NCBI GenBank assembly: GCA_017302355.1
Contig: JAFLDQ010000063.1
Coordinates: forward strand, 1-17,768
DNA length: 17,768 nucleotides
Reading direction: 5' to 3'
From: Dechloromonas sp.
Lineage (GTDB): Bacteria > Pseudomonadota > Gammaproteobacteria > Burkholderiales > Rhodocyclaceae
The translations under genes were made by a program, and so were the position numbers. Shown in pieces: positions 14,815 through 17,768 of this stretch. The first letter of the stretch is position 1; each line of letters starts with the position of its first letter. A model generated the notes under the pieces. It saw only the letters and a program-made list of their open reading frames with translations. It ran no database searches and was not told the DNA's origin.

Positions 14815-15987
14815 ATGAAACGCACCCGCTTCGGCTCGCGCGATCGCCTGTCGCGCGACGCGGCAGAACTCCAGCGCCTGGCCACCGGCCTTTCCGAATC
14901 CGGCGGCAAGCTGGAGGACAGGTTCTGGGAAGGGCAGCTTGGCGAGCTGGTCGTCAGCCTGCTGAAGAACGGCGCCGAGGACGAGATCAACACCGCCCTC
15001 GACCGGCTGTTCGAGGCCAACCCGAGCGCCCACGACGAACTCGCCGACATGATCGAATCGTGCGCCGAGACCGGCCGTCTGGAAGCGCCCGGCCAGGAAT
15101 TCGACATCCAGTTATTCGCGGCGCCGGTGCTCGCCTGGTCGCGCTTTTCGATTCCCGCCTGTTCGCTGCCGAAGAGCACGCTGCAGGTGCTCACCGTGCA
15201 CCTCGGCGCCCACGTCTTCGGCGCCGCTACCCGCGTCGGTCTGGCCGATTTCCTGTTCAGCCCAGACCAGTTGCCGCGCAGTTTCTGCGACACCTGGCAA
15301 CTGACCCAGGCGCTCGGCGAGGCGACGCTGGCCGGCCAGCATCTCGCGGTCGACAGCACGGGATTGCCCGAAACCAACCGCTTCCTCTCGGATGTCCGCT
15401 ACCTCGTCGGCGCCATTGCCGTGCCGCGCGGCGCGGCGCTGTTCCGCTGGAACGAGAAGGACGGCAACAAGGAAGCCGCGCTCAAGGAATGGATCCGGCA
15501 GGGCAGCCCCAACCTCGAACCGCTGCTCACCGGCTGCGCCTGGCAGCCGCTGCTGCCCGATGCCTACCATGCCTCGTGCCGCAACGCCGACCGCCTGTCG
15601 CGCCCGTATTCGCTGAAAGCCTCGATCGCCTTCCTGCAGACCATGCTCGGCCTGACGCCGGCCGACATCCGCGCCGTCGTCGGCCCCTGCTACGACCGCC
15701 GCATGGAGGAATATCGCGTCGGGCTTGGCCCCAAGGACAAGGACGAGACCTACCACGGCATCGTCTGGCCGTTGCTCGGCGCCGAGGACGAAGCCACCGA
15801 CGCCGCCGGCGAGATCGAATCCGTGCTGCGCGAGGCCGGAGTCAAGGACGTGATCTTCCTCGACCATCACTTTCCGCTGGAATTCTGCGACGACTGCGGC
15901 GCCCCGCTCTACCCCAACGTCGAAGCCGAACTGGTGCACGCCGAAATGCCGGAACAGCCGGCTGCCAGTTCGCAAGTCCTGCATTGA
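14815..15987 (+). CDS. DUF2863 family protein
   Basis: 390-residue soluble protein with no signal peptide or membrane segment. Start ATG 14815 has AGGA six bases upstream. The N-terminal third is helical and acidic; residues 353-380 read FPLEFCDDCGAPLYPN and ELVHAEMPE, a conserved tail with a Cys pair (Cys358, Cys361) that I associate with DUF2863, a family largely confined to Betaproteobacteria. Function is unknown; the CDDCG could be half of a zinc-binding site. Its stop codon overlaps the TTG start of bioA (TTGA), so the two are probably co-translated. Confidence 0.8.
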   Translation: MKRTRFGSRDRLSRDAAELQRLATGLSESGGKLEDRFWEGQLGELVVSLLKNGAEDEINTALDRLFEANPSAHDELADMIESCAETGRLEAPGQEFDIQLFAAPVLAWSRFSIPACSLPKSTLQVLTVHLGAHVFGAATRVGLADFLFSPDQLPRSFCDTWQLTQALGEATLAGQHLAVDSTGLPETNRFLSDVRYLVGAIAVPRGAALFRWNEKDGNKEAALKEWIRQGSPNLEPLLTGCAWQPLLPDAYHASCRNADRLSRPYSLKASIAFLQTMLGLTPADIRAVVGPCYDRRMEEYRVGLGPKDKDETYHGIVWPLLGAEDEATDAAGEIESVLREAGVKDVIFLDHHFPLEFCDDCGAPLYPNVEAELVHAEMPEQPAASSQVLH

Positions 15988-17348
15988 TCGGCAACTGGTC
16001 GAACGCCGGCTGGCTGGCGCGCAGCCAGGCCGCCGTCTGGCACCCGTGCACGCAAATGCAGCACCATGCGCAGACCGGCTCGCCCGCCTACCTGCCGCTG
16101 GCGCCCATCGCCCGCGGCAGCGGCGCCTGGCTTTACGACTTCGACGGCCGGCGCTACCTCGACGGCATCAGCTCGTGGTGGACCAACCTGTTCGGCCACG
16201 CCAACCCGCGCATCAATGCGGCGCTGCGCGAGCAACTGGAAACGCTGGAACACGTCATGCTCGCCGGCTTCACGCACCAGCCGGTGGTCGAGCTTTCCGA
16301 GCGATTATCCGCGTTGACCGCGGGAACGCTAGGCCACGCCTTCTACGCCTCGGACGGCGCCTCGGCAACCGAGATCGCGTTGAAGATGAGCTTTCACTAT
16401 TGGCGCAACGTCGGGCGCCCGGAGAAGGCCGAATTCCTCTGCCTCGCCGGCAGCTACCACGGCGAGACGGTCGGCGCGCTGGCCGTCACCGACGTCGCCA
16501 TCTTCAAGGACGCCTACGCGCCGCTGGTGCGCGCCGCGACGGTCGTCCCCTCGCCCGATTTCCGCCAAGGCGAACCCGGCGAAACCCCGGCCGACGTCGC
16601 CCGCCGCGCCGCCGCGGCGCTCGAAGCCCACCTCGAACGGCACGGTGAAAACACCGCCGCGCTGATCGTCGAGCCACTGGTCCAGGGCGCCGCCGGCATG
16701 GCGATGTACGACCCGGAATACCTGCGCCTCGCCCGCGCCCTGTGCGACCGCCACGAAGTGCACCTGATCTGCGACGAAATCGCCGTCGGCTGCGGCCGCA
16801 CCGGCACCTTCTTCGCCCACGAGCAGGCCGCGAAGGATGGCAACCCCATCCGCCCCAACCTCCTGTGCCTGTCGAAAGGCATCTCCGGCGGCTACCTGCC
16901 GCTCTCCGTCGTGCTGTGCAGCGACACGATCTACCAAGCCTTCCTCGACGACTCGGTCGCCCGCGCCTTCCTGCACTCGCACTCCTACACCGGCAACCCG
17001 CTCGCCTGCCGCGCCGCGCTGGCGACGCTCGACATTTTCGAAGAAGACGACATCGTTGCGGTCAACCGCCAGAAAGCTGCCAAAATCGCCGCCGCCCTCG
17101 CCCCGCTCGCCGACCGCCCGCAAGTCCGCCATCAGCGCCAGCGCGGCATGATCGCCGCCTTCGACGTGGAAACAGACGACCCCTATTTCTCCCGCAAGTT
17201 CTACCGCGCCGCGCTGGAGCGCGAAGCGCTGATCCGGCCGATCGCCAACACCGTCTACCTGATGCCGCCGTATGTCGTCTCCGACGACGAAATCGCCCAT
17301 CTCGGCAATGCACTCAACGGGGCGCTGAGCGCGGCGCTCGTCAAGTAA
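15984..17348 (+). CDS. bioA: Adenosylmethionine-8-amino-7-oxononanoate aminotransferase (BioA)
   Basis: 454 residues. BioA converts KAPA to DAPA in biotin synthesis, using SAM as amino donor and PLP as cofactor. The N-terminus SNAGWLARSQAAVWHPCTQM matches BioA; no ATG or GTG precedes it in frame, so I take TTG 15984, whose TTGA overlaps the stop of the DUF2863 gene. Fold-type I aminotransferase marks: GISSWWTNLFGHANPRIN, YASDGASATEIALKM, GSYHGETVGA, LICDEIAVGCGRTGTFFA (Asp/PLP) and LCLSKGISGGYLPLS with Schiff-base Lys298. HSHSYTGNPLACRAAL and RPIANTVYLMPPYV complete the substrate site. No other bio gene is in the window. The Shine-Dalgarno before the TTG is weak, which fits coupling to the upstream gene. 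Confidence 0.93.
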   Translation: MIGNWSNAGWLARSQAAVWHPCTQMQHHAQTGSPAYLPLAPIARGSGAWLYDFDGRRYLDGISSWWTNLFGHANPRINAALREQLETLEHVMLAGFTHQPVVELSERLSALTAGTLGHAFYASDGASATEIALKMSFHYWRNVGRPEKAEFLCLAGSYHGETVGALAVTDVAIFKDAYAPLVRAATVVPSPDFRQGEPGETPADVARRAAAALEAHLERHGENTAALIVEPLVQGAAGMAMYDPEYLRLARALCDRHEVHLICDEIAVGCGRTGTFFAHEQAAKDGNPIRPNLLCLSKGISGGYLPLSVVLCSDTIYQAFLDDSVARAFLHSHSYTGNPLACRAALATLDIFEEDDIVAVNRQKAAKIAAALAPLADRPQVRHQRQRGMIAAFDVETDDPYFSRKFYRAALEREALIRPIANTVYLMPPYVVSDDEIAHLGNALNGALSAALVK

Positions 17349-17359
17349 GCGGTCGCCAC

Positions 17360-17380
17360 GGAGCCGGCAGGGCTGGCTCC
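17360..17380 (+). terminator. Hairpin downstream of bioA, weak terminator candidate
   Basis: GGAGCCGGC and GCTGGCTCC pair over nine bases (one G-U) with an AGG loop, 12 bp after the bioA stop. No T-tract follows, so it may stabilise the 3' end rather than terminate. Confidence 0.35.
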
Positions 17381-17425
17381 GAAGGCATGTGGCGTAAAGA
17401 AAAGCGACAGCGAATCAACGGGTGC

Positions 17426-17644
17426 TCAGACCCGACGACAGATCATCATTCCGAATGATGGACCTTCGTCAATGAAGCGACCGAGAACCCGATCCGAGTA
17501 GTACCCAAGACGACCCATCAGGTTCGGCGAACGCCCGATAAGTGGGTATGTGACGCGATTCCAGAGGGCGCTCATGCGCTTCGCATTCTTGGGTGAGTCG
17601 AAGTCGTAGGCCTGCACTGTAAGGAAGAACGTCGGAGTTCGGAG
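17426..17644 (-). pseudogene. C-terminal remnant of an unidentified gene
   Basis: The minus-strand frame is open for 72 residues between a TAG (17647-17645) and a TGA (17428-17426), reading TPTFFLTVQAYDFDSPKNA ... NLMGRLGYYSDRVLGRF ... FGMMICRRV. The composition looks like real protein and the ending resembles the tail of small SAM-dependent methyltransferases, but this is only an impression. There is no good start: a GTG at 17617 is possible without a Shine-Dalgarno site. It appears cut off on its 5' side by the sequence at 17645-17768. Confidence 0.4.
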
Positions 17645-17688
17645 CTAAAGTCAAATCTGGTGTATGGGATGCGTGTGGCATTGGTTGA

Positions 17689-17768
17689 TCAGGCGGCGAG
17701 CCATTGCTGTTCGGTTTCATTGGTGGGTATGGGAACGCCGTCGTTGAAGACAATTCCGGCGAGCAGTT
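17689..17768 (-). CDS. C-terminal end of an unidentified gene running off the right edge
   Basis: From the window edge the minus strand reads LLAGIVFNDGVPIPTNETEQ and QWLAA, then TGA (17691-17689). Twenty-five residues are too few to name a family. Its position right behind a truncated gene would fit a transposase whose insertion broke that gene, but no terminal repeat can be confirmed because the other end is outside the window. Confidence 0.35.
   Translation of the reverse strand, partial: LLAGIVFNDGVPIPTNETEQQWLAA

Noticed and set aside
14703..15983. Plus-strand open frame extending bioA upstream
   Set aside because: It is out of frame with the DUF2863 gene on the same strand and has an Arg/Pro-rich nonsense product. 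BioA homology begins just after TTG 15984.
1..17768. CRISPR arrays, tRNA and rRNA genes
   Set aside because: I looked for evenly spaced repeats, tRNA cloverleaf ends and rRNA signatures and saw none; the acnB end duplication is the only long repeat.

Overview
The window joins two unlike kinds of DNA. Bases 1-2879 are AT-rich and hold one uninterrupted minus-strand reading frame of 959 codons with neither start nor stop. Bases 2880-17768 are GC-rich and carry housekeeping genes typical of a betaproteobacterium: acnB, dusC, yaaA, bioA and a DUF2863 gene. The Rhodocyclales (Accumulibacter, Dechloromonas or Propionivibrio type) are a reasonable guess. The composition changes exactly where the frame of a beta-helix gene ends, so the left 2.9 kb is either foreign DNA or an assembly chimera. 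Its style and low GC suggest Bacteroidetes, and its motifs suggest the N-terminal part of a Tc-toxin A subunit-like (VRP1 family) protein.

Layout. (1) 1-2879: Tc-toxin-like fragment. (2) 2880-5814, minus strand: two exported proteins, a Kelch/galactose-oxidase-type beta-propeller followed by a right-handed beta-helix protein. They share an identical 13-residue block at the same place after their signal peptides. (3) 5895-6378: a displaced 3' end of acnB (pseudogene) with its own terminator. (4) 6404-8205, minus: a two-gene unit made of a small membrane-anchored protein and a DUF2157-like polytopic membrane protein. (5) 8323-8463: a decayed scrap of an IS91-like transposase. (6) 8657-11266, minus: complete acnB with its terminator. 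(7) 11513-13496, minus: a compact operon dusC, trmB-like methyltransferase and YkgJ-type cysteine-cluster protein, coupled by two ATGA overlaps. (8) 13545-13964, plus: a lone PIN-domain protein, divergent from dusC over a 48-bp gap with a palindromic -10 element. (9) 13955-14728, minus: yaaA. (10) 14815-17348, plus: a DUF2863 gene and bioA, overlapping by TTGA. (11) 17426-17768, minus: a truncated gene tail and the last codons of another gene entering from the right edge.

Functional themes are central metabolism (AcnB), tRNA modification (DusC, TrmB-like), peroxide/iron stress (YaaA) and biotin synthesis (BioA). The most unusual parts are the displaced acnB 3' end, which resembles integration into or recombination with the end of a housekeeping gene; the shared N-terminal tag of the two exported proteins; and the Tc-like fragment with its abrupt border. 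Several genes start at GTG or TTG, and ATG-only start choice gives wrong N-termini for them. No tRNA, rRNA or CRISPR array was seen.
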